Shown in pieces: positions 1 to 5,731 of a stretch of 6,013 bases of DNA. Under the pieces are notes generated by a model. The model searched no databases, was not told where the DNA came from, and saw only the letters and a list, made by a program, of their open reading frames with translations. The stretch is taken from NCBI GenBank assembly GCA_015657605.1, contig JACDQO010000462.1, forward strand, positions 1-6,013. Reading direction: 5' to 3'. The first letter of the stretch is position 1; each line of letters starts with the position of its first letter. A program made the translations under genes and the position numbers. This DNA is from Limnohabitans sp. GTDB taxonomy: Bacteria; Pseudomonadota; Gammaproteobacteria; Burkholderiales; Burkholderiaceae_C.

Positions 1-116
1 ATGATGTTGATGGCCGCGTCGTGGCCGTCAAACAGAGAGGCGGCGGTGACAAAACGCACCTTGTTCGTGGGGCGGTATTCGGCCAAGGCTTTGAATTCGG
101 CGGACAGATCGGTCAT
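1..116 (-). CDS. icmF: Fused isobutyryl-CoA mutase IcmF, N-terminal fragment (cut by window edge)
   Basis: Only the first 38 complete codons are visible, starting at the ATG complementary to 114-116 and running off the left edge. The translation begins MTDLSAEFKALAEYRP and continues KVRFVTAASLFDGHDAAINI. I recognise this as the start of IcmF, a cytoplasmic adenosylcobalamin-dependent enzyme that interconverts isobutyryl-CoA and n-butyryl-CoA and fuses a B12-binding domain, a G-protein chaperone domain and a mutase domain. The visible part is the opening of the B12-binding domain. D29-G-H31 supplies the Asp and the cobalt-ligating His of the family DxHxxG motif, but the sixth position is Ala rather than Gly. 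As I recall, other IcmF proteins also lack Gly there. The start is supported by a GGAG ribosome-binding site (complement of 123-126) six bases upstream. The gene diverges from the rhodanese gene. A different B12-dependent acyl-CoA mutase remains possible because the GTPase and mutase domains are not seen. Confidence 0.82.
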   Translation of the reverse strand, partial: MTDLSAEFKALAEYRPTNKVRFVTAASLFDGHDAAINI

Positions 117-150
117 GAGGGGCTCCGGTAGCGAGGCAGTCTTTGCAGCT

Positions 151-172
151 TTGACGTTGACGTAAACGTCAA
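151..172. promoter_or_regulatory. Palindromic operator, LiuR/MerR-type candidate, upstream of icmF
   Basis: Positions 157-172 form a perfect inverted repeat, TTGACGT-AA-ACGTCAA, with 7-bp arms and a 2-bp spacer. Read on the icmF strand it is TTGACGTTTACGTCAA. A further TTGACG at 151-156 repeats the left arm in tandem, so a second inverted repeat with 8-bp arms (151-158 and 165-172) can also be drawn. From memory, this resembles the consensus of LiuR-type MerR-family regulators, which control leucine/isoleucine and related acyl-CoA catabolism in proteobacteria. It lies between the proposed -10 element of icmF and its start codon, roughly +5 to +20, a position that suits repression. The palindrome is directly visible; the regulator's identity is inferred. 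Confidence 0.6.
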
Positions 173-183
173 CCAAAACCCGC

Positions 184-212
184 ATCTTAGCCGCTGCAGC
201 CTGTCCTGTCAC
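184..212 (-). promoter_or_regulatory. Putative sigma70 promoter of icmF
   Basis: On the minus strand, GTGACA (complement of 207-212, five of six matches to the -35 consensus) is followed after 17 bases by TAAGAT (complement of 184-189, four of six matches to the -10 consensus). Transcription would start near 177, giving a leader of about 60 bases that includes the palindromic operator at 157-172 and the GGAG ribosome-binding site. The -35 element is also flanked by a 5-bp inverted repeat, TGTCC (202-206) and GGACA (213-217), of unknown significance. Spacing and match quality are good, but this is a motif-only call. Confidence 0.5.
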
Positions 213-238
213 GGACACTTTGGCGCGCCAGCAAAAGC

Positions 239-244
239 TATGAT
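239..244 (+). promoter_or_regulatory. Possible -10 element of the rhodanese gene
   Basis: TATGAT at 239-244 matches five of six bases of the sigma70 -10 consensus and faces the rhodanese gene, with a predicted start near 251 and a leader of about 57 bases. No convincing -35 hexamer lies 16-18 bases upstream. The only TTG-like hexamer, TTGGCG at 220-225, is too close (13 bases). A 10-bp palindrome, TGGCGCGCCA, occupies 221-230 just upstream. Weak call. Confidence 0.25.
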
Positions 245-307
245 TTGCGCCTGTGGCCCCGAGCAATAGGGGCGTAATTCGCATTGACCCACTTGAATGA
301 GCCCACC

Positions 308-742
308 ATGACCTCAGCTGCAACACCCACAAGCCCGACCACCCCAGCGGCCACCGGCTACGCAGGCGATGTTTCACCCGAGCAGGCCTGGGCCTGGGTG
401 CAATCGGGCGAGGCCGAACTGGTGGACGTGCGCACCGACGCGGAACGTGCCTGGGTTGGCTTTGTGCCCGGTGCCCATGCCGTGGCTTGGAAGCAGTGGC
501 CCGGCATGGCGATGAATCCGGGTTTTGACGCGGGCGTGCAGGCTTTGGGCGCGGGTGGCAAAAAGCTGGTTCTGCTGTGCCGCAGTGGCGTGCGCTCGAT
601 TGCGGCGGCCCAGCGCGCCACCGAGTTGGGCTTGCAGGCCTACAACATCCTCGAAGGCTTTGAGGGCGACCCGGACGATCAGGCGCACCGGGGTGTCAAA
701 GGCGGCTGGCGCTTTCGCGGCCTGCCTTGGCAACAAAACTGA
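308..742 (+). CDS. Rhodanese-domain protein (single-domain sulfurtransferase)
   Basis: A 144-residue protein carrying one rhodanese domain, the fold that moves sulfane sulfur from a donor such as thiosulfate or a persulfide to a thiol or cyanide acceptor. The active-site loop C91-R-S-G-V-R-S97 follows the hydrophobic strand KLVLL, placing catalytic Cys91 as in active rhodaneses. The upstream LVDVRTDAER segment (38-47) is the usual conserved first half. Residues 1-18 are a Thr/Pro/Ala-rich, probably disordered leader with no signal peptide character, so a cytoplasmic location is expected. The C-terminal tail (GFEGDPDDQAHRG, then GGWRFRGLPWQ) is the type I associate with betaproteobacterial rhodaneses near this length. 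ATG at 308 was chosen over an in-frame TTG at 284; neither has a strong ribosome-binding site, so the start is uncertain by eight residues. The physiological acceptor cannot be read from the sequence. Confidence 0.88.
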   Translation: MTSAATPTSPTTPAATGYAGDVSPEQAWAWVQSGEAELVDVRTDAERAWVGFVPGAHAVAWKQWPGMAMNPGFDAGVQALGAGGKKLVLLCRSGVRSIAAAQRATELGLQAYNILEGFEGDPDDQAHRGVKGGWRFRGLPWQQN

Positions 743-755
743 ACAGGGCTGTTCA
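740..755. terminator. Small palindrome spanning both convergent stop codons, possible terminator for the amidase gene
   Basis: Positions 740-755 read TGAACAG-GG-CTGTTCA, a perfect inverted repeat with 7-bp arms and a 2-base centre (in practice a stem of about 6 bp with a 4-base loop). The left arm starts with the rhodanese TGA (740-742) and the right arm ends with the complement of the amidase TGA (753-755). On the minus strand the hairpin is followed by GTTTTGTTG, a short U-rich tract, so a weak intrinsic terminator for the amidase transcript is plausible. On the plus strand no T-run follows. The stem is short, so termination strength is doubtful. Confidence 0.4.
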
Positions 756-2198
756 CACGCCAGGCGGACGCCGGGCGATCAGCTCCTGGTTGGCCATTTC
801 GTAGGCGTGCGCCAGTTTCAACAAGTCCCAGTCGCCCTGCGGTTTGCCGATCAGCGCCAAACCCATGGGCAAACCGTTGGCCCCAAAGCCCGCGGGCACG
901 CTGATGGAAGGCAAACCCGCCAAGGTGGCGTAAATCACCACCTCCATCCAGCGGTGGTAGGTGTCCATGCTTTGGCCCGCAATGCTTTGCGGCCAGCGCA
1001 GGCTCACATCAAACGGCCAGACCTGAGCCACTGGGATGGCCAGCACGTCGAATTTTTCAAACAGCTGCAGCATGCTCAGGTAAAAGCGGGTGCGGCTGGC
1101 GCTGGCGGCCATGAGTTGGGCCCCCGTCAAGTTCTTTGACTGGTCGTATTCCCAAAGGGCCTCGGTTTTCAGGTGCGCCCGGTTGGCTGGGTTGACGAGG
1201 AGTGGCGCGATGCGCGACGCGACCAAAGCCTGCCGCCAGATCAGCCATGTTTGCCAAACCTGCTCGGGCGGCATGCCCAGCCGGGCTTCGTCCACGGTGC
1301 AGCCCATGCCCGAAAAGCTGTTCAGCGCCGATTCACACACTTCCAGAATGCCGTCTTCCATAGGCAAATAGCCTTGCAGGTTGCCCAGCCAGCCGACGCG
1401 CTGACCCTTGGGGTCCATGTCCAGCGAGCCAGCAAACACGGACGGGTTGCCGGTCAGGCTCAAGGGGCTTGAAGGGTGTGCCCCGGCTTGGGTTGACAGC
1501 AGCATGGCCACATCGCGCACATGGCGTCCCATCGGGCCTTCGGTGCCCAGCTGGGCGATAAACACGTCTTGTGCAGGCTGCATGGGCACCCGCCCTTGGG
1601 AGGGCCGCATGCCAAATACATGGTTCCAGCCCGCCGGGTTGCGCAAACTGCCCATGAAGTCAGAGCCATCGGCCACAGGCAGCATCCGCTGGGCCAGGGC
1701 CACAGCCGCGCCGCCGCTGCTGCCGCCTGCAGATTGGCTGGGGTCCCAGGCGTTGCGGGTGGGGCCAAACACCTCGTTGAAGGTGTGCGAGCCCAGGCCA
1801 AACTCGGGCGTGTTGGTTTTGCCAATGACGATGGCGCCTGCGGCTTTCATGCGCTGGGCCATCAGGCCGTCTTCGCTGGCCACAAAGTCTTTCATGAGTG
1901 GGCTGCCCAGGCTGGTGCGCAAGCCCCGCACGTTGGCCAAATCCTTGATGGCTTGGGGCATGCCGTGCATCCAGCCCATGGATTCACCACGGGCCAGTTG
2001 GGCGTCGCGTTCATGGGCTTGGCGCAGCAAGGCATCGGTGTCGACACGGCTGACGATGGCGTTGCTGCCCAGGTTGAATCGGTCCACCTGGGCCAGCGTT
2101 GCCTGCATGACCTCATGGCACGACACCTGCCGTTGGTGTATCGCGCGTGACAAGTCACAGGCGCTGAGGTCGATAAGGTATGTGGGTGAAGGTGTCAT
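753..2198 (-). CDS. Amidase-signature family hydrolase
   Basis: A 481-residue cytoplasmic enzyme of the amidase-signature family, which hydrolyses carboxylic amides to acid and ammonia or amine. The whole catalytic triad is visible: Lys85 in QAIKDL, the cis-serine Ser160 in SAGGSSGGAA (156-165), and the nucleophile Ser184 in DGSDFMGSLRNPA (177-189). The spacings Lys-to-Ser (75) and Ser-to-Ser (24) equal those known for fatty acid amide hydrolase (K142, S217, S241). Length is normal for the family and the C-terminus (LAGLPSISVPAGF, MGLALIGKPQGDWDLL) is intact. The glycine usually before the GSxR motif is Met182, a variant I believe recurs in a proteobacterial subgroup. There is no signal peptide. 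The N-terminal YLIDLSACDLSRAI fits family N-termini, so ATG at 2198 is preferred although no Shine-Dalgarno precedes it. It is transcribed divergently from the ABC importer operon 61 bp away, hinting that the imported solute or a derivative is its substrate. The substrate is unknown; a GatA role is unlikely without gatB/gatC neighbours. Confidence 0.92.
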   Translation of the reverse strand: MTPSPTYLIDLSACDLSRAIHQRQVSCHEVMQATLAQVDRFNLGSNAIVSRVDTDALLRQAHERDAQLARGESMGWMHGMPQAIKDLANVRGLRTSLGSPLMKDFVASEDGLMAQRMKAAGAIVIGKTNTPEFGLGSHTFNEVFGPTRNAWDPSQSAGGSSGGAAVALAQRMLPVADGSDFMGSLRNPAGWNHVFGMRPSQGRVPMQPAQDVFIAQLGTEGPMGRHVRDVAMLLSTQAGAHPSSPLSLTGNPSVFAGSLDMDPKGQRVGWLGNLQGYLPMEDGILEVCESALNSFSGMGCTVDEARLGMPPEQVWQTWLIWRQALVASRIAPLLVNPANRAHLKTEALWEYDQSKNLTGAQLMAASASRTRFYLSMLQLFEKFDVLAIPVAQVWPFDVSLRWPQSIAGQSMDTYHRWMEVVIYATLAGLPSISVPAGFGANGLPMGLALIGKPQGDWDLLKLAHAYEMANQELIARRPPGV

Positions 2199-2219
2199 CT
2201 TCGGTTTTATAGTGATACC
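2188..2219. promoter_or_regulatory. Divergent control region candidate between the amidase and ABC operon
   Basis: The 61-bp gap (2199-2259) plus the amidase start must contain the 5' signals for both genes, unless either is driven from within its neighbour. Visible elements are a minus-strand TATAAA (complement of 2206-2211), a possible amidase -10 that would start transcription at or next to the amidase ATG, and a plus-strand TATAGT (2208-2213) as a weak -10 for the operon. Neither has a good -35 at normal spacing. Two imperfect inverted repeats overlap here: GAAG-GTGTCAT-CTTC (2188-2202, centred on the amidase start codon) and GGTGTCA (2191/2192-2198 region) against TGATACC (2213-2219), each with mismatches. 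These could be an operator, but evidence is weak. Confidence 0.25.
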
Positions 2220-2259
2220 CTTCGTTTGAACATGTCACCCTTTTGACTGGAGTGGTTTT

Positions 2260-3834
2260 ATGAAACGTCGTTCTCTTTTCGCCCTGGCTGCCTTGTCTGC
2301 TGCTTTGTTGAGTCCTTGGGCTGTTCAGGCCCAAACCAAGACCCTCAAGGTGGTGCCCCATGCCAACGTGACCATCCTGGACCCGGTGTGGAGCACGGCA
2401 TTTGTCACCCGCAACCATGGCTACATGATTTATGACACCTTGTTCGGCACCGATCTGTCGGGCAAGGTCAAGCCCCAGATGGTGGACAAGTGGACGGTCA
2501 GCAAGGACAACTTGACCTGGACATTCAAACTGCGCGATGGCCTGGAATTTCACGACGGCAAACCCGTGACCAGCGAAGACGTGGTGGCCTCGATCAAGCG
2601 TTGGTCCAGCCGCGACAGTTTTGGCGGCGTGCTGGCCAAAAGCGTGGACAACTACAGCGCCCCCGATGCCAAGACCTTTGTCATCAAACTCAAGCAGCCT
2701 TTTGGCGTGATGCTGGAAGCACTGGGCAAGCCCTCGTCCAACGTGCTGTTCATCATGCCCGCACGCATCGCTGCCACACCCGGCACCGAGCAGATCAAAG
2801 AGCATGTGGGCTCTGGCCCTTACCGCTTTGTGCCTGAGGAATACAAGCCGGGTGAGCGTCTGGTGTACGTCAAGAACGACAAGTACAAGCCGCGCGCCGA
2901 AGCGCCAGACGGCACCACAGGCGGCAAGTCTGTGCACGTGGACCGCGTGGAGTGGGTCATCATCCGCGACCCGCAAACCCAGTTCAATGCCTTGGTGGCG
3001 GGCGAGGTCGACATCGTCGAGCAGCCCACCTTTGAGCAGTACTCTTCTTTGAAGGCCCAAAAAGACATCCAGATCGTGGACGCCCAGCCGGCTGGTTTGC
3101 AGTTCATTTTCCGCTTCAACCACCTGCATGCGCCCTTCAACAACGTCAAGATCCGTCAAGCGGCCATGGTCGCTTTGGGTCAAGAGGCGCACCTGAAAAC
3201 CCAGGTGGGTGCACCGGGCATGTTTGCTTTTTGCAAGAGCATCTACCCCTGCGGCACACCGTTGGCCAGCGACAAGATGGGCATCTACACCGGCATGGCC
3301 GACCCCAAAAAGGCCGCCCAGATGCTGAAAGAAGCCGGTTATGACGGCACCCCTGTGCTCTTGATGCGCCCGACCGATTTGGCCTCGATCGCCAAACTGC
3401 CTTTGGTGGCCAAGCAGCAACTGGAAGCTGCCGGCTTCAAAGTGGACATGCAGCAAATGGACTGGGCCACCTTGGTGGCACGCCGCGCCAAAAAGGATGC
3501 CCCAGCGCAAGGCGGCTGGAATGCGTTCATGACGGCCTGGACGGCGGGCGACATCTTGAACCCTTTGACCATGGCCATGATGAACGCGGCCGGTGACAAA
3601 GGCTGGTTCGGTTGGCAAGACGACAAACAGATCGAGGACTTGAAGGTCAAGTTCGCTCAGGCCACCAGCGACGCACAGAAAAAGCAGATTGCCGAGCAAA
3701 TTCAGCTGCGCGCCATGGAAACCGCCTCGCACGTGCCCTTGGGTCAGTACTTCAACCCGGCTGCGCTGCGCAAAAACATCTCAGGTCTGGTGCCTGCAGG
3801 TGCTCAGGTTTACTGGAACATCAAGAAAAACTGA
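2260..3834 (+). CDS. ABC transporter periplasmic substrate-binding protein, family 5 (DppA/OppA-like)
   Basis: A 524-residue extracytoplasmic solute receptor of the peptide/nickel/opine binding-protein family (SBP_bac_5). Residues 1-24 form a signal peptide: basic MKRR, hydrophobic core SLFALAALSAALL, and an A-V-Q-A cleavage site before Q25. No lipobox cysteine is present, so the mature protein should be soluble in the periplasm; the RR pair is not a good Tat motif. Family hallmarks follow: IYDTLFG (57-63), the LRDGLEFHDGKPVTSEDV signature (91-108), GSGPYRF (184-190) and the VKNDKYKPR segment (204-212). Length is typical. The mature protein has two closely spaced cysteines, C325 and C331, that could form a disulfide loop. 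ATG at 2260 has a GGAG ribosome-binding site at 2249-2252 with 7-base spacing. It is the first gene of the importer operon and diverges from the amidase gene. The ligand could be a di- or oligopeptide, glutathione, an opine or another amide; sequence alone does not say. Confidence 0.95.
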   Translation: MKRRSLFALAALSAALLSPWAVQAQTKTLKVVPHANVTILDPVWSTAFVTRNHGYMIYDTLFGTDLSGKVKPQMVDKWTVSKDNLTWTFKLRDGLEFHDGKPVTSEDVVASIKRWSSRDSFGGVLAKSVDNYSAPDAKTFVIKLKQPFGVMLEALGKPSSNVLFIMPARIAATPGTEQIKEHVGSGPYRFVPEEYKPGERLVYVKNDKYKPRAEAPDGTTGGKSVHVDRVEWVIIRDPQTQFNALVAGEVDIVEQPTFEQYSSLKAQKDIQIVDAQPAGLQFIFRFNHLHAPFNNVKIRQAAMVALGQEAHLKTQVGAPGMFAFCKSIYPCGTPLASDKMGIYTGMADPKKAAQMLKEAGYDGTPVLLMRPTDLASIAKLPLVAKQQLEAAGFKVDMQQMDWATLVARRAKKDAPAQGGWNAFMTAWTAGDILNPLTMAMMNAAGDKGWFGWQDDKQIEDLKVKFAQATSDAQKKQIAEQIQLRAMETASHVPLGQYFNPAALRKNISGLVPAGAQVYWNIKKN

Positions 3835-3839
3835 TTCGG

Positions 3840-3861
3840 GTCGGCACGCCTGCGTGCCGAC
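3840..3861 (+). terminator. Strong intra-operon hairpin between binding-protein and permease genes
   Basis: GTCGGCACGC (3840-3849) and GCGTGCCGAC (3852-3861) are perfect inverted repeats separated by CT, giving a GC-rich stem of 9-10 bp that two G-U pairs could lengthen. It starts five bases after the binding-protein stop codon and is followed by TTTGAACGTCTT, only a short T-run. Such hairpins after the first gene of ABC operons are known to protect the receptor mRNA from 3' decay or to attenuate read-through, so that the receptor is made in excess over the membrane proteins. That role is inferred here; full termination is unlikely because no obvious new promoter is seen before the permease gene at 3894. 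Confidence 0.6.
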
Positions 3862-3893
3862 TTTGAACGTCTTGCAGCGTCACGAAAGCCCCC

Positions 3894-4847
3894 ATGTTGC
3901 GTTTTTTGATGCAGCGATTGCTGTCGCTGATCCCTGTCTTGTTGACGGTGGCCGTTGTGGTCTTCCTGATCTTGCGCCTCACGCCGGGCGATCCGGCGGC
4001 GGTGATTGCGGGCAACAACGCCACCAACGAAGACATTGACCGGATCCGTGAGCAACTGGGTTTGAGTGAACCGCTTTGGACGCAGTTTTGGATCTGGTTC
4101 AGCGGCGTGCTCCAGGGTGACTTGGGATACTCCTTTTACCTGGGCAAACCGGTCTTGGAGTTGATTGGCCAGCGCATCGAGCCGACCTTGTCGCTGGCGG
4201 CGGGCACCATGTTCTTGGCCGTGTTGGTCGCGGTGCCATTGGGCACATTGGCAGCCTGGCGCATGGGCGGTTGGCTCGACCGCATCTTGTCGGGTTTTGC
4301 GGTGGCCGGTTTCTCGGTGCCGGTGTTTGTCATCGGTTATGTGCTGATCTACATCTTCGCCATCGAGCTCAAATGGTTCCCGGTGCAGGGTTACAAGCGT
4401 TTGCTGGGGCCTTCTTCTCAAGGGGTAGAGGCCTGGGCTTGGCAGCTGGTCTTGCCTTGGCTCAGTTTGGCCACCATTTATGTGGCCTTGATTGCCCGGG
4501 TCACGCGGGCCAGTGTCTCTGAGGCCCTGACCGAAGACTACATCCGCACAGCGCGCGCCAAAGGGGTGACCGAGCAGGCCGTCTTGATGCGCCATGCGCT
4601 CAGCAATGCGGCTGTGCCCATCGTCACCGTCATTGGGATCGGCGTGGCTTTGCTGATTGGTGGCGTGGTGGTGACCGAGACGGTTTATGCCATCCCCGGT
4701 TTGGGGTCGCTGACCGTGGACGCGGTGCTCAACCGGGACTTTCCGGTCATTCAGGGCGTGGTTTTGTTTTTCAGTGCGCTGTATGTGCTGATCAATTTGC
4801 TGGTCGACTTGAGTTATCTGTGGCTCGACCCGCGCATTCGTTATTGA
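3894..4847 (+). CDS. ABC transporter inner-membrane permease 1 (DppB/OppB-like)
   Basis: A 317-residue permease of the peptide/nickel ABC importer family. About six membrane segments are apparent: residues 9-28, 98-121, 131-157, 183-202, 240-263 and 284-308. The N-terminus MLRFLMQRLLSLIPVLLTV and the following LRLTPGDPA (27-35) are hallmarks of DppB-type subunits, as are GDLGYS (75-80) and the TETVYAIPGLG stretch (261-271). The cytoplasmic coupling (EAA-type) loop runs over about 210-235, EALTEDYIRTARAKG, with the conserved glycine at 224, and continues to HALSNAAVP. The C-terminal YLWLDPRIRY is also typical. ATG at 3894 was chosen because it gives the standard N-terminus; the only ribosome-binding candidate is a weak GAAAG six bases upstream, so expression may depend on read-through past the hairpin at 3840-3861. 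It should pair with the next gene product to form the membrane channel. Confidence 0.95.
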   Translation: MLRFLMQRLLSLIPVLLTVAVVVFLILRLTPGDPAAVIAGNNATNEDIDRIREQLGLSEPLWTQFWIWFSGVLQGDLGYSFYLGKPVLELIGQRIEPTLSLAAGTMFLAVLVAVPLGTLAAWRMGGWLDRILSGFAVAGFSVPVFVIGYVLIYIFAIELKWFPVQGYKRLLGPSSQGVEAWAWQLVLPWLSLATIYVALIARVTRASVSEALTEDYIRTARAKGVTEQAVLMRHALSNAAVPIVTVIGIGVALLIGGVVVTETVYAIPGLGSLTVDAVLNRDFPVIQGVVLFFSALYVLINLLVDLSYLWLDPRIRY

Positions 4848-4852
4848 TCTCC

Positions 4853-5731
4853 ATGAAACCCTTGGCTTCTCAATTGCTGGCCAACACCTCCATCCGTTTT
4901 GGCGCGGGCGTGTTGGGTCTTTTGCTCCTGATCGCAGGTTTAGCGCCTTGGATGGGCACGGTCGATCCGGCGGCCATGGATTCGGGCCACATCAACACCT
5001 TGTCGGGCACGGTGGGGACGTTTGCGCTGCTGGACGGCACCAGTGTGGCCCACACCTTCTGGATGGGCTCTGACAATTTTGGGCGAGACATTTACAGCCG
5101 GGTTTTGTACGGCACGCGGGTGTCTTTGCTGGTCGGCTTGTTCACGGCCTTAGCCGCCCTGCTGGTGGGCGGCACCTTGGGCATGTTGGCGGGTTATTTT
5201 CGGGCGGTGGACGCGGTGTTGATGCGCTTCATGGACGGGCTGATGGCGATCCCCGCCATCTTGTTGGCGATTGCTTTGGTGGCCGCTTTGGGTGCGCAGT
5301 TGTGGACCGTGGTGGTGGCCATCGCCGTGCCCGAAATTCCGCGCGTCACCCGCTTGGTGCGGTCCTTGGTGTTGTCCTTGCGCGAAGAACCTTTTGTCGA
5401 GGCAGCGCGCGCCTTGGCCACGCCAACCCCGGTTATTTTGTGGCGGCACATCTTGCCCAATGCCATGGCGCCCTTGATCGTGCAGGGCACCTTCATCGCG
5501 GCCAGTGCGGTCTTGACTGAAGCGATTTTGAGTTTCTTGGGGCTGGGTTTGCCGGCCGACATCCCGACCTGGGGCAACATCATGGCCGAGGGTCGGGTGC
5601 AGTTCAGCCAGTACCCGGGCAATGTGCTGTACCCCGCTTTGTTTTTGGTGCCCACGGTGCTGGCGGTGAATTTGTTGGGCGATGGTTTGCGCGACGTGCT
5701 CGACCCCAAATTTGCCAAGAGGGGTGCGTGA
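4853..5731 (+). CDS. ABC transporter inner-membrane permease 2 (DppC/OppC-like)
   Basis: A 292-residue partner permease. The N-terminal membrane segment is about 17-36; the DppC hallmark FWMGSDNFGRDIYSRVLYGT lies at 69-88, followed by membrane segments near 91-115, 127-147, 149-162, 206-226 and 257-277. The coupling loop is about 179-204, EPFVEAARALATPTPVILWR then HILPN. Here the glycine normally found in the EAAxxxG core is Ala189. The rest of the loop, including the RHILPN segment, is intact, so the protein is probably functional. The C-terminus GDGLRDVLDPK is standard. ATG at 4853 lies 5 bases after the stop of permease 1 and lacks a clear ribosome-binding site, pointing to translational coupling. 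An in-frame GTG at 4820 would add 11 residues overlapping permease 1 and is less likely. The stop overlaps the start of the ATPase gene by one base. Confidence 0.94.
   Translation: MKPLASQLLANTSIRFGAGVLGLLLLIAGLAPWMGTVDPAAMDSGHINTLSGTVGTFALLDGTSVAHTFWMGSDNFGRDIYSRVLYGTRVSLLVGLFTALAALLVGGTLGMLAGYFRAVDAVLMRFMDGLMAIPAILLAIALVAALGAQLWTVVVAIAVPEIPRVTRLVRSLVLSLREEPFVEAARALATPTPVILWRHILPNAMAPLIVQGTFIAASAVLTEAILSFLGLGLPADIPTWGNIMAEGRVQFSQYPGNVLYPALFLVPTVLAVNLLGDGLRDVLDPKFAKRGA

Noticed and set aside
177..190. Amidase as a GatA subunit or a fatty-acid amide hydrolase orthologue (considered for 753-2198)
   Set aside because: The catalytic spacing is shared by the whole amidase-signature family. There are no gatB/gatC neighbours and no membrane-anchoring segment, so only the family-level call is justified.
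297..311. Four-codon upstream ORF (ATG AGC CCA CCA TGA) whose stop overlaps the rhodanese ATG
   Set aside because: No ribosome-binding site precedes it and such a short frame occurs easily by chance; not enough to call a leader peptide.
525..1139. A plus-strand open frame running from inside the rhodanese gene across into the antisense of the amidase gene
   Set aside because: It overlaps two well-supported genes in other frames and its translation shows no coherent domain.
1640..1670. Met182 in the amidase MGSLR motif as evidence of an inactive enzyme
   Set aside because: Nucleophile Ser184, cis-Ser160 and Lys85 are all present at the correct spacing, and I believe Met at this position recurs in a proteobacterial amidase subgroup.
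2155..3732. A 525-codon open frame on the minus strand opposite the substrate-binding protein gene
   Set aside because: The plus-strand gene has a signal peptide, a ribosome-binding site and clear family motifs. The minus-strand translation is rich in His, Gly, Val, Leu and Arg with no recognisable domain, as expected for the antisense of a GC-biased gene.
3810..4595. A 261-codon open frame on the minus strand opposite permease 1
   Set aside because: Its translation is Gln/His/Arg-rich and low complexity, resembles the antisense of a membrane protein gene, and has no family hallmark; permease 1 is unambiguous.
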